Part shown: positions 8,707-16,058 of the stretch, piece after piece
Position numbering within the stretch: position 1 is the first letter of the stretch
Layout: the number at the start of each line of letters is the position of its first letter
NCBI RefSeq assembly: GCF_008923205.2
Contig: NZ_WBMS02000018.1
Span: 129,430-193,429 of the forward strand
Source: Actinomadura physcomitrii
Lineage (GTDB): Bacteria; Actinomycetota; Actinomycetes; Streptosporangiales; Streptosporangiaceae
Reading direction: 5' to 3'
Length of the DNA stretch: 64,000 bases
Notes under the pieces: generated by a model
Seen by the model: only the letters and a program-made list of their open reading frames with translations
What the model was told of the DNA's origin: nothing
The model's database searches: none
Position numbers and translations under genes: made by a program

Positions 8707-9528
8707 TCAGGCCTCGAACAGCGGGCCGCCGCTCACCCGCGTCATGCCCCCGTCCACGATGACTTCGGTCCCCGTGACGAAATCGGCCTGGTCGGACGCG
8801 AGGAACAGGGCGGCGCGGGCGACGTCCAGACCCGTTCCCTGGCGGGCGCGCGGGATGGCCCGGCGCCGCTGCGCGACGAAGTCGTCCCATTCGTCCATCC
8901 GGTCGGCGTAGGCGGCCGCCACCGTCGGCGTGTCGACGTAGCCGACGACGACGGTGTTGGCACGGATGCCGTACGGCGCGCCCTCGATCGCGACTTCCCT
9001 GATCAGCGCGTTGGCCGCGGCCTTGCTGGAGGCGTACGCCGGAAAGGGCCTGCCGGTGGAGCGGATCGAGGCGATGCTCGAGATGTTCACGATCGCGCCG
9101 CCGCCGCCCGCCCTCATCTGCGGGATCACGGCCTGGCAGGCGAGCATCAGGCTCTCGACGTTCACCCGGTAGACCAGACGCCACCGCTTCATCGACATCG
9201 CCGTGGTCGTGTCGTCGGCGGCGATCCCGACGTTGCAGTGCAGGACGTCGATCCCGCCCAGGGCGTCCATCGCGTGCGACACGTAGGCCTCCACCCCTTC
9301 CGGAGTGGAGACGTCGCAGATCACCGTGGTGCATTCGGCGCCTTCGCGGCGGACCTCGTCGACCGTGTCCTTGATCCGCTCCGGATCGCGGTCGACGAGG
9401 ACGAGCCTCGCACCTTCCCGGGCGTACTGGACGGCCGCCGCCCTGCCGTTGCCGAGCCCGGGACCGAGCGCCCCGGCCCCGGTGACGACGACGCGCTTCC
9501 CCTCGAACCTTGATTCGCTGCCTGCCAT
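8707..9528 (-). CDS. SDR-family oxidoreductase (SDR 2)
   Basis: A 273-residue short-chain dehydrogenase. The cofactor loop TGAGALGPGLGNG is near residue 16. HCNVG replaces the usual NNAG. The catalytic Ser lies in ISSIASI and the Tyr/Lys pair in YASSK. It belongs to the NAD(P)-dependent Rossmann-fold oxidoreductases. The ATG at 9528 gives the full N-terminal beta strand (GKRVVVTG). A 17-bp palindrome of the cluster family lies 43 bp upstream. The gene is divergent from the 9734 gene. Substrate unknown; a pathway alcohol or ketone is likely. Confidence 0.9.
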   Translation of the reverse strand: MAGSESRFEGKRVVVTGAGALGPGLGNGRAAAVQYAREGARLVLVDRDPERIKDTVDEVRREGAECTTVICDVSTPEGVEAYVSHAMDALGGIDVLHCNVGIAADDTTTAMSMKRWRLVYRVNVESLMLACQAVIPQMRAGGGGAIVNISSIASIRSTGRPFPAYASSKAAANALIREVAIEGAPYGIRANTVVVGYVDTPTVAAAYADRMDEWDDFVAQRRRAIPRARQGTGLDVARAALFLASDQADFVTGTEVIVDGGMTRVSGGPLFEA

Positions 9529-9570
9529 GGAGGGCTATGCCCGCCTTTCTCTTCGCGCACGCGCACGGCA

Positions 9571-9587
9571 CTCTCATTGAATGAGAG
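9571..9587. promoter_or_regulatory. 17-bp palindrome, CTCTCA-N5-TGAGAG (site B)
   Basis: Perfect 8-bp arms CTCTCATT and AATGAGAG around one G. It matches 15 of 17 bases of the site at 11757 and shares CTCTCA-N5-TGAGAG with 11613. It sits 43 bp upstream of SDR 2, where a repressor would cover the promoter. Confidence 0.6.
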
Positions 9588-9630
9588 CAACTCCTAGTCT
9601 ATGGTTTCAGGCTGGCAGTGCGATCGAAGG

Positions 9631-9675
9631 CTGTCAAGAGGTAACTATCACCTGTTGATAGCTACATCTTGACAG
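9631..9675. promoter_or_regulatory. Nested inverted repeats upstream of the 9734 gene
   Basis: Outer 9-bp perfect arms CTGTCAAGA (9631-9639) and TCTTGACAG (9667-9675) enclose an inner pair CTATCA-CCTGT-TGATAG (9645-9661). The inner pair has the same 6-5-6 spacing as the other cluster palindromes but a different sequence. The right arm contains TTGACA (9669-9674), a good -35 match, 60 bp before the ATG at 9734, so a bound regulator would block it. Confidence 0.55.
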
Positions 9676-9733
9676 TGGTAGTCGCCGGGTCATGTACTGG
9701 CGAGCACGCGACGCACCTCACGGAGGAGGACGG

Positions 9734-10345
9734 ATGAATCCCTATTACGAGGCGACGGTGGCCTGGTACGAGAACATCGCACGTGAGGCCAGGGAGAACG
9801 CCAGCCCCAAGCGGCGGAAGATCTGCCAGAACTACCTGGAGCACGCCGCGCTGGAGTACAGCGACCGCTGGCCGGAGATCTTCACGCCCCAGCGCACCGT
9901 CGAGCACCCCGTCTACAAGGTCCGCTGGGGCACCCCGGAGACGGTCGTGTACGACGGCATGGACGCGGTCAAGGGCTTCTACACCGAGTTGAAGAACGGC
10001 GGGGTCCTGACCAACCAGGACGAACTCCTGTCCGTCGCCGACTGGGGCTTCTCCTCCTTCCTGACGATCAACCTCTTCCGGACCGGGGCCCAGCTCGCGG
10101 ACCAGGGGATGGAGGTCGACGATCCCGCCGCCGACTACGTGATCCAGACCCCGTGCGCGATGTACTGGCTCTACGACGACGACGCCCGCCTGATCGGCGA
10201 GTACGTCTACGAGATCGAGCCGGGCGTGGTGAAGAAGCTCTCGCCTGAAGAGGTCGTCACCGAGGACGACATCAAGCGGCTCATCGAGCCCTACCTCCCG
10301 CAAGGCCCCGAAGTCGGAAGCAGCGCCGCGTTCCAGGGCGTATAG
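9734..10345 (+). CDS. Uncharacterised 203-aa protein of the catabolic cluster
   Basis: I do not recognise a named family with certainty. The protein is acidic and rich in Trp and Tyr, with VAWYENIAREAREN at the start, a central VYDGMDAVKGFYTEL and a later AMYWLYDDDARLIGEYVYE. This alternation of helix and hydrophobic strand, with a DGxDAVxxFY element, resembles the NTF2-like/SnoaL alpha+beta barrel. That group includes small ketosteroid-isomerase-like and hydratase enzymes. The ATG at 9734 is set by a GGAGGAGGA ribosome site. It has its own palindrome-rich promoter and is followed by a strong terminator, so it is a single-gene unit. The NTF2-like reading is an inference. Confidence 0.8.
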   Translation: MNPYYEATVAWYENIAREARENASPKRRKICQNYLEHAALEYSDRWPEIFTPQRTVEHPVYKVRWGTPETVVYDGMDAVKGFYTELKNGGVLTNQDELLSVADWGFSSFLTINLFRTGAQLADQGMEVDDPAADYVIQTPCAMYWLYDDDARLIGEYVYEIEPGVVKKLSPEEVVTEDDIKRLIEPYLPQGPEVGSSAAFQGV

Positions 10346-10367
10346 CCCTCTGGAGCACGGAGTGCGT

Positions 10368-10407
10368 CGCCCGTCCGCACGGCACGGAACGGCCGTGCGG
10401 GCGGGCG
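10368..10407. terminator. Strong bidirectional hairpin terminator
   Basis: Sixteen-base arms (10368-10383 and 10392-10407, one G-T mismatch) with an 8-nt loop lie between the stops of the 9734 gene and the convergent CoA-transferase gene. Confidence 0.7.
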
Positions 10408-10418
10408 CTCGGATGGTG

Positions 10419-11591
10419 TCACTGGATGATCTCGCCGGCGCGGAGCCGGGCGATGTCTGCCTCGGTGAGATCAAGGACCGTCGTGAGCACCTCGTCGGTG
10501 TGCTGCCCCAGGGCGGGACCGGACCACCGGACGCTTCCCGGGGTGCGGGAGAGGAACGGCAGCGCCGCCGGCATCGGCCGCTCGGAGGCCCCCATCGGGA
10601 CGCGGACGACGCTGCCGCGCCGCTCGACGTGGGGATCGTCGATGATCTGCGAGGCGGTGTTGACGTTCCCGGCCACGACGTTGCTCTCCTGGAGCGCCTT
10701 GGTCGCGGCCTCCTGGCCGCGCTCCGCGCACCAGGCGCGCAGCGCGGTGATGATCGCCTGGCTGCCGGTCTCGTCCTCGGCCAGGTGCCCGGAATCGATC
10801 AGCAGCGTGCGCAGCGCCGCGATGGACGGCGTGGTCGCCGCCGAGACGACCACGCTGCCGCCGTCGCTGGTGGTGCAGATGTCGGTGAGAAAGGCTTCGT
10901 CGAAGGGGAACATCGTGCCGTTGCGGAGCGGGTCGGTGCCGCTGGCGTCGGCCAGCGGAAGCTGCCACTCGATCATCCGCAGCAACGGCTCGTACAGCGC
11001 CAGGTCGATGACCTGGCCGCTGCCGCTGCGGTCGCGTTCGAACAGGGCGAGCATCACGCCGTAGGCCCCCATGAGGCCGGTCGTCATGTCGGCCAGGGAG
11101 TAGCCCGGATGGAGCGGCGGCTCGTTCCGGTGGCCGGTCAGGTGGGTCGCTCCGCTGAAGGCTTCGGCGATCTTTCCGAATCCGCCCCGCCGGCTGTAGG
11201 GGCCCTGCTGGCCGTAGCCGGAGACGCTCAGCATCACCAGATCCGGCTTGACCTTGAGGAGGTCCTCGTAGCCGAGCCCGGCACGTGCCAGGACACCCGG
11301 CCGGAAGTTCTCCACGACGGCGTCGGCCGTCGCGATCAGGCTCCGGACGATCTCCAGTCCTTCCGGCTTCTTGAAGTCCACCGCCACGGAGCGCTTGTTG
11401 CGCGCGCTCACCGACCACCAGACACCGACGCCGTCGGCCTGGGGGCCCATCCGGCGCAGGCTGTCGCCGACGCCCGGCTGCTCGATCTTGACCACGTCGG
11501 CACCGAAGTCGGCGAGCAGCCCCGCCGCCATCGGCCCCGCGACCGCGTGCCCCAACTCGATGACCCGGACACCTTGCAGCGGCTGGTCCAC
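10419..11591 (-). CDS. CaiB/BaiF (class III) CoA-transferase
   Basis: A 390-residue class III CoA-transferase of usual length. The N-terminal VRVIELGHAVAGPMAAGLL and the ADVVKIEQPG strand form the CoA-binding Rossmann-like part. GYSLADMTTGLMGAYG holds the predicted catalytic aspartate (ADMTTG). Enzymes of this class move CoA between acids, giving an ATP-free route to activate the substrate or recycle a CoA ester. It is divergent from the thiolase at 11894, and its start is only 22 bp from a cluster palindrome. It probably works with the PaaK-like ligase and thiolases in the same pathway. Confidence 0.92.
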   Translation of the reverse strand: MDQPLQGVRVIELGHAVAGPMAAGLLADFGADVVKIEQPGVGDSLRRMGPQADGVGVWWSVSARNKRSVAVDFKKPEGLEIVRSLIATADAVVENFRPGVLARAGLGYEDLLKVKPDLVMLSVSGYGQQGPYSRRGGFGKIAEAFSGATHLTGHRNEPPLHPGYSLADMTTGLMGAYGVMLALFERDRSGSGQVIDLALYEPLLRMIEWQLPLADASGTDPLRNGTMFPFDEAFLTDICTTSDGGSVVVSAATTPSIAALRTLLIDSGHLAEDETGSQAIITALRAWCAERGQEAATKALQESNVVAGNVNTASQIIDDPHVERRGSVVRVPMGASERPMPAALPFLSRTPGSVRWSGPALGQHTDEVLTTVLDLTEADIARLRAGEIIQ

Positions 11592-11612
11592 GGATGCTCC
11601 CCGGAACGATCG

Positions 11613-11631
11613 ACTCTCACTAGTTGAGAGT
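11613..11631. promoter_or_regulatory. 19-bp palindrome ACTCTCA-N5-TGAGAGT (site C)
   Basis: Perfect 7-bp arms around CTAGT, 22 bp upstream of the CoA-transferase start. It shares CTCTCA-N5-TGAGAG with site B. Confidence 0.6.
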
Positions 11632-11644
11632 TACTATTACTGAC

Positions 11645-11661
11645 TGCAACTTACTGTTGCA
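11645..11661. promoter_or_regulatory. 17-bp palindrome TGCAAC-N5-GTTGCA
   Basis: Perfect 6-bp arms TGCAAC and GTTGCA around TTACT, 14 bp from site C and 233 bp upstream of the thiolase. The geometry equals the other operators but the sequence differs, suggesting a second regulator (for example one of the IclR proteins). Confidence 0.45.
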
Positions 11662-11756
11662 TCGACATGATGTCTCGTCAAGAGCCGGGGACGCGTGCGG
11701 ACAAGGACCGCCCCGGATCCCATCAAGAGCAGGCTGCTAGCATTCAACGGGAGTAG

Positions 11757-11773
11757 CTCTCACTGAATGGGAG
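11757..11773. promoter_or_regulatory. 17-bp palindrome, one mismatch, with 20-bp tandem repeat (site D)
   Basis: CTCTCACTGAATGGGAG is a near-copy of site B. It also forms part of a 20-bp-period direct repeat: 11741-11756 and 11761-11776 agree at 13 of 16 bases, ending GGGAGTAG in both. It lies 121 bp upstream of the thiolase start. The remaining 302-bp space between the divergent genes holds no coding sequence that I can see. Confidence 0.5.
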
Positions 11774-11893
11774 TAGAGATGTCGTTCTCATCATCCGGCG
11801 CGTGCCGGAGCCACGCCCCGCATCGAGCCGGTAGCGCGGTCCGAGGCCCAGCGAAATGATCCGCCGAAATCAGCCGTACAAGGAGGCACGAGG

Positions 11894-13075
11894 ATGACGG
11901 AACGCGCCGCACACCTACGTGATGTGTTCGTCGCCGGCGTCGGCACCACACCGTTCGGCAAGCACCTCGACCGGACGCTCGGATCGCTGGCGGGCGAGGC
12001 CGCCGACGCGGCCGTACGGGACGCCGCCTGCGAGTACGGCGACATCGAGATGGTGGTCTTCTCCAACGCCGCCGAAGGCGTGCTGAGCGGCCAGGAGATG
12101 ATCAGGGGCCAGGTGGCCCTCAAGGACACCCCGCTCGCGGGGCTGCCCCTGTTCAACACCGAGAACGCCTGCGCCTCCGGCAGCGCGGCGGCCCATCTGG
12201 CCTGGCTCGCCGTCGCGGCCGGACAGGTCGACCGCGCCATCGCCATCGGCGCCGAGAAGCTGTTCCACCCCGACAAGAACAGGTCGTTCGCGGCGATCGA
12301 ATCGGGCACGGACCGCTCGCTGAACAGCGAGGACCTGCGCCCCGGCCAGGGCTCGGTGATGATGGGCGCCTACGCCGCCGAAGCCCGGGCCTACGCCGCC
12401 GAGTTCGGCGACGTCGACAAGGCGATGGCCGCGATCGCGGTCAAGAACCGCCGGTTCGCCGCCGGCAATCCGCACGCGCAGTTCCGCTCCCCGATCACCG
12501 TCGCCGACGTGCAGGCCGGCCGCGAGGTCGCCGCCCCGCTGCGGCTGCTCACCTGCTCCCCGCTGACCGACGGCGCCGCGGCCATCGTGTTCAGCGCCGA
12601 GCGACCGCGCACCGGGGACCGTCCCGGTGTCGTGGTGACGAGCTGCCGGTCGGTGAGCAACGGCCCGGCCGGCCCCGTGGTCGAGCGGGCCGCCCGGGCC
12701 GCCTATGAGGCCACCGGACTGTCGGTCCACGACATCGACGTCTTCCAGCTCCACGACGCCAGCGCCTTCGCCGAACTCCTGCAGTACGAGCAGATCGGCA
12801 TCGCCGCCAAGGGCGAGGGCATCGCCGCCGCGCTCGACGGCCGGACGGGGCCGGGCGGAGACATGCCGGTCAACACCGACGGAGGCCTGCTGTCGCGGGG
12901 CCACGCCCTCGGTGCGACCGGCCTGGCCCAGCTCGGCGAGCTGGCCCGGCAGCTGCGCGGCGAAGCCGGCGAGCGGCAGGTCCCCGGCGCCCGCCGCGCC
13001 CTGTCGGTCAACTCGGGCGGATGGATGGGAGACGACTACGCGACGGCCTTCGCCACGATCCTCACGCGACGATGA
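11894..13075 (+). CDS. SCP2-type thiolase (fourth in cluster)
   Basis: A 393-residue thiolase with predicted nucleophile C93 (ENACASGS), LHDASAFAELLQYEQIG, GGLLSRGHALGATG and C-terminal SVNSGGWMG. The GGLLSRGH block carries Arg in place of the Lys found in the two nearest paralogues. The start at 11894 follows AAGGAGG. The last 14 bp overlap the convergent quinone oxidoreductase gene. It is preceded by two palindromes shared with the rest of the cluster, which ties it to the same regulon. Confidence 0.92.
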   Translation: MTERAAHLRDVFVAGVGTTPFGKHLDRTLGSLAGEAADAAVRDAACEYGDIEMVVFSNAAEGVLSGQEMIRGQVALKDTPLAGLPLFNTENACASGSAAAHLAWLAVAAGQVDRAIAIGAEKLFHPDKNRSFAAIESGTDRSLNSEDLRPGQGSVMMGAYAAEARAYAAEFGDVDKAMAAIAVKNRRFAAGNPHAQFRSPITVADVQAGREVAAPLRLLTCSPLTDGAAAIVFSAERPRTGDRPGVVVTSCRSVSNGPAGPVVERAARAAYEATGLSVHDIDVFQLHDASAFAELLQYEQIGIAAKGEGIAAALDGRTGPGGDMPVNTDGGLLSRGHALGATGLAQLGELARQLRGEAGERQVPGARRALSVNSGGWMGDDYATAFATILTRR

Positions 13076-13991
13076 CGGTCTTGCCGGCCAGGCCGCCCTG
13101 GTCGGCCTGGGCGTGGACGGCGGCCAGCTCCGCCAGGGGCCGCCGGTCGGCGACGTCGATCTTCAGGTCGCCGGTAGCCACGCGGGCGAGCAGCCCGGCG
13201 AGCTGGTCGGCGTCGCTGCGGACGGCCATCCGCACCGTCCGCACCCCTCGGCCGGGCTCCGCGGGCGGCTCGGTGGTGGCGCTGATGAGCACGCCGCCGT
13301 CGGCGGTCAGGCCGGCGAGCGCGGCGATCTCCTCCGGCGGGTTCGGTGCCAGGTTGACCACCACGTCGAAGCCTCCGCGCGCCGCCTCGGCGACGGGCGC
13401 GGCGGTGTAGTCGATGATCTCGTCGGCGCCGTGGCCGCGGACACGGTCGGCGCTGCGCGGGCTCGCGGTCGCGGTCACGACCGCGCCCGCCCGGTGCGCC
13501 AGTTGCACCGCGTACCCGCCGACGGCGCCGCCCGCCCCGTTGACCAGGACGCGCTGCCCGGCCTGCAGGCCACCGTGCTCGAACAGTGCCTGCAAGGCGG
13601 TCAGGCCCACCCCGGGCAGAGCCGCGGCGTCGACGAGGTCCACACCCTCGGGAACGGCGGCCAATACCTCGGCGGGGGCGAGCGCGTACTCCGCCGAGGC
13701 GCCGTCGGCGGTCAGCGGCAGGAAGGCCGCCACCGCGTCGCCCTCCGCCCAGCCGGTCACGCCCGCACCGATGCCGGCGACCGATCCGGTCACGTCCACG
13801 CCTGGGACGTGCGGCAGCTCCAGCGGGAGCACCTCCTTGAGGTATCCCGCGCGGAGCATGGCGTCCGCCGGGTTGAACGACGTCGCGGTCACCTTCACCA
13901 GCACCTGCCCCGGTCCCGCCTCCGGCGTCGGAACGTCCTCGTGCGCCAGGACGCCGCTGTCGCCGTACTGGTGGTAGCGCACTGCCTTCAT
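13062..13991 (-). CDS. Quinone oxidoreductase-like MDR dehydrogenase
   Basis: A 309-residue medium-chain dehydrogenase of the NADPH:quinone reductase group. KAVRYHQYGDSGVL begins the GroES-like domain, and NGAGGAVGGYAVQLA is the nucleotide loop. The cysteines of zinc-dependent alcohol dehydrogenases are absent, so it is a zinc-free reductase. The ATG at 13991 has AGGAAGG at good distance; an upstream ATG at 14012 is possible. It is divergent from a MarR regulator across three matching palindromes. The pair looks like a classical repressor-controlled response to quinones or electrophiles, separate from the thiolase regulon. Confidence 0.9.
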   Translation of the reverse strand: MKAVRYHQYGDSGVLAHEDVPTPEAGPGQVLVKVTATSFNPADAMLRAGYLKEVLPLELPHVPGVDVTGSVAGIGAGVTGWAEGDAVAAFLPLTADGASAEYALAPAEVLAAVPEGVDLVDAAALPGVGLTALQALFEHGGLQAGQRVLVNGAGGAVGGYAVQLAHRAGAVVTATASPRSADRVRGHGADEIIDYTAAPVAEAARGGFDVVVNLAPNPPEEIAALAGLTADGGVLISATTEPPAEPGRGVRTVRMAVRSDADQLAGLLARVATGDLKIDVADRRPLAELAAVHAQADQGGLAGKTVIVA

Positions 13992-14012
13992 GGTCGTCAC
14001 CTTCCTCGTCAT

Positions 14013-14114
14013 TGCTTCGACTTCGAAACATACCGCATGCTTCGAATTCAAAGCGACAGCTCGCGATGACGCACCTGCGGCTGGCAGCCCGGGGGCATGT
14101 TCGAATTCGAAGCA
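14013..14114. promoter_or_regulatory. Three MarR-type operator palindromes
   Basis: Three related palindromes occupy the 137-bp divergent space: TGCTTCGACTTCGAAACA (14013-14030), TGCTTCGAATTCAAAGC (14038-14054) and TGTTCGAATTCGAAGCA (14098-14114). The third has the perfect core TTCGAATTCGAA. Site 1 is next to the dehydrogenase start and site 3 ends 14 bp before the marR start. One regulator could therefore repress both genes, including its own. Confidence 0.75.
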
Positions 14115-14128
14115 TGTAGCCTGCAAGG

Positions 14129-14671
14129 ATGGGAGAGGACCGGGATGACACGCTCCAGCCCGAGCAGCTGGAGGCCTACTTCGCGCTCACCGAGGCCGTC
14201 AGCCTGCTCCAGCACGCCGTCGACCAGCAGCTGCGCGCCGAAGGCGATCTCACCTACATCCAGTTCCAGCTCCTCGCCCGCCTGTCCGACGCCGAAGGCC
14301 GGCTCACCATGACCGACCTCGCGGACGGCGTCGTCTACAGCCGCAGCGGCCTCACCTACCAGGCGGCCCTGCTGGAGAAGGCCGGTCTCATCACCCGCAC
14401 CCCCAGCGTCGATGACGAACGCGCCACCCTCGTCACCATCACCGACGCCGGCCGCGCCCGCCTGGCCCGCGTCCTGCCCGGCCATGTCCGTGTCGGCCAG
14501 GAGATGCTGTTCGCCCCCCTCACCCCCGACGACCTGCACCACCTTCGCGACATCATGACCCGTGTCCGCGACCACATGCGCAGTCGGCCGCCGCGCTCCG
14601 CCGCGCCCCGCAGATCCCGGCGCGCCCCGTCGGGCGCTCCCGGAACGCCGGCCGCTACGGAAACCGGATAG
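14129..14671 (+). CDS. MarR-family transcriptional regulator
   Basis: A 180-residue MarR protein. The winged helix-turn-helix spans about residues 45-110 (LTYIQFQLLARLSDAEG, then MTDLADGVVYSRSGLTYQ as the recognition region, and the wing DDERATLVTITDAG). C-terminal dimer helices follow, then a basic, Pro/Ser-rich tail of ~30 residues not usual for the family. It probably represses the divergent quinone reductase gene and itself through the three palindromes between them, releasing on binding a phenolic or quinone-like ligand or on oxidation. Confidence 0.92.
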   Translation: MGEDRDDTLQPEQLEAYFALTEAVSLLQHAVDQQLRAEGDLTYIQFQLLARLSDAEGRLTMTDLADGVVYSRSGLTYQAALLEKAGLITRTPSVDDERATLVTITDAGRARLARVLPGHVRVGQEMLFAPLTPDDLHHLRDIMTRVRDHMRSRPPRSAAPRRSRRAPSGAPGTPAATETG

Positions 14672-14865
14672 GGAACTCGGCGGATCCCCTCACGCGAACC
14701 GGCGCCCCCGCCCCGCTCAGCCAGCACGGCGCGGCAGGAACGGGCTCGGTGCACCGGTGAAATCTCGTGATTGATAGGGCACGATGTCCACCGGAACGGA
14801 ACGGGGAGCGGGGTGGAGCGCCCCGGGTTGGGTGGAGGCCTTGATACCTGGAAGGGTGAGGGGCT

Positions 14866-15190
14866 ATGGCACCCCCGAGGAAGTACTCCGCTGAGCTGCG
14901 CGAACGTGCGGTCCGGATGGTCTTTGAGCTGCGTGAGCGGACAGGTGAGAAGACCGGGACGATCGCGCGGGTCGCCGATCAGCTCGGTGTGCATCGTGAG
15001 GCGTTGCGGACCTGGATCCGGCAGGCCGAGGTCGATGGCGGGCAGCGTCCAGGGACCACGACCAGCGACGCGGAAAGGATCGCCGAGCTGGAGCGCGAGA
15101 ACCGTGAGTTGCGGCGGGCGAATGAGATCCTGAAGGCCGCATCCGCGTATTTCGCCCGGGAACTCGACCCGAAACTGCCGGCGACCACGG
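14866..15190 (+). mobile_element. IS3-family transposase OrfA remnant
   Basis: The frame begins MAPPRKYSAELRERAVRMV and continues with the helix-turn-helix and leucine-zipper-like ELERENRELRRANEILKAAS. This is a complete-looking OrfA (about 108 residues) of an actinobacterial IS3-type element. OrfB, which holds the DDE catalytic triad, is missing: after FARELDPKLP the frame runs into DISARM sequence. A typical IS leader lies just upstream of the ATG, but I could not identify terminal inverted repeats. It is inactive, and its right end coincides with the truncated drmA start. Confidence 0.85.
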
Positions 15191-15692
15191 TGAGGACGAC
15201 CAAACCGCAACGCCCCGAACATGGTCAGCCTGGCCCCGTCGTCGCTCGGGGCTGCACCATCTACGTGTCCGGCGACGTCCGCGGTCGACGCGGACTGGGC
15301 GTACCACGAACGCGTCTACCCCGAGGACGAGGACGCCACGGGGCCGGTGTGGCGCCGCGTGCCCGAGCGCGGGTCCGCGCACCTGAAACTCCGGGAAGGG
15401 ATCCTCGCGCCGGAACAGCTCAACGCCGTGCACCCGGAGGTCGTGGTGAGCGGCCGGGCGCGGCTGCTCGACGGCAAGTGGCTCGTGTCGGTGTTCCTTA
15501 TCAACGGCAAGCCGAAGCCGTCCCACCTCGCCGAGTCCGCGTGGATGTTCCAGGTCCGCATGAGCGTGCAGGCCCCCGGCGGCGCGGCGGCGTTCCTGCC
15601 CCGGCCCGCCGTCATCAGCGGCGGCGACAGGGCCGACAAGGCCGAGCAGAAGCGCCTGATGATGGCCTACCGGTTCACGCCCGAGTTCGTGC
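15187..15692 (+). pseudogene. drmA: drmA (DISARM helicase) N-terminal fragment
   Basis: Reading starts near NMVSLAPSSLG, passes briefly into the neighbouring frame (CTIYVSGDVR), then returns for DADWAYHERVYPEDED, the LVSVFLINGKPKPS block, WMFQVRMSVQA and LMMAYRFTPEF. These blocks match the region ahead of the helicase motifs in DISARM DrmA. None of the helicase motifs remain: the sequence jumps into the drmB C-terminus at about 15692. The two compensating frame changes near 15240-15275 and the truncations show a dead gene. Assignment is from recalled family sequence; confidence is good because drmB and drmC parts follow in the canonical order. Confidence 0.7.
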
Positions 15693-16058
15693 GGCTACAA
15701 CGCCTCGGGCATCGCCGAACGGATCTACGCCCGCTCCGGTGACCGCCCCATGGCCGGCATCCTGCTCTACACCGCGGCGCCCGACAGCGAAGGGACGTTC
15801 GGCGGCCTCGTCTCGCTGGGCCGCCGCGACCGGCTCGGCGACCTCATCGGCCAGGCGCTCGACGCGGCCCGCCTGTGCAGCTCCGACCCGCTCTGCGCGC
15901 AGCACGACCCGCTGCCCCACGGCCGCCTGTTCGGCGCGGCCTGCCATGCGTGCCTCTTCGCGGCCGAGACGTCATGCGAGCACGGCAACCACTACCTCGA
16001 CCGCGCGCTGCTCGTCGACACGGTGACCGACGCCGACATCGGCTTCCTCGCCCGGTGA
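15693..16058 (+). pseudogene. drmB: drmB (DUF1998) C-terminal fragment
   Basis: The frame opens GYNASGIAERIYAR and continues LLYTAAPDSEGTFGGLV, CSSDPLCAQHDP, the cysteine-rich GAACHACLFAAETSCEHGN and YLDRALLVDT. This is the diagnostic C-terminal end of DUF1998/DrmB. Only ~121 residues of a protein normally over 500 aa remain, directly joined to the drmA fragment by a deletion. Its stop overlaps the drmC GTG by 4 bp, preserving the ancestral operon layout. Confidence 0.85.

Noticed and set aside
10362..11627. 421-codon plus-strand open frame opposite the CoA-transferase
   Set aside because: Antisense of a clear CaiB/BaiF protein; it also runs through the terminator and operator sites.
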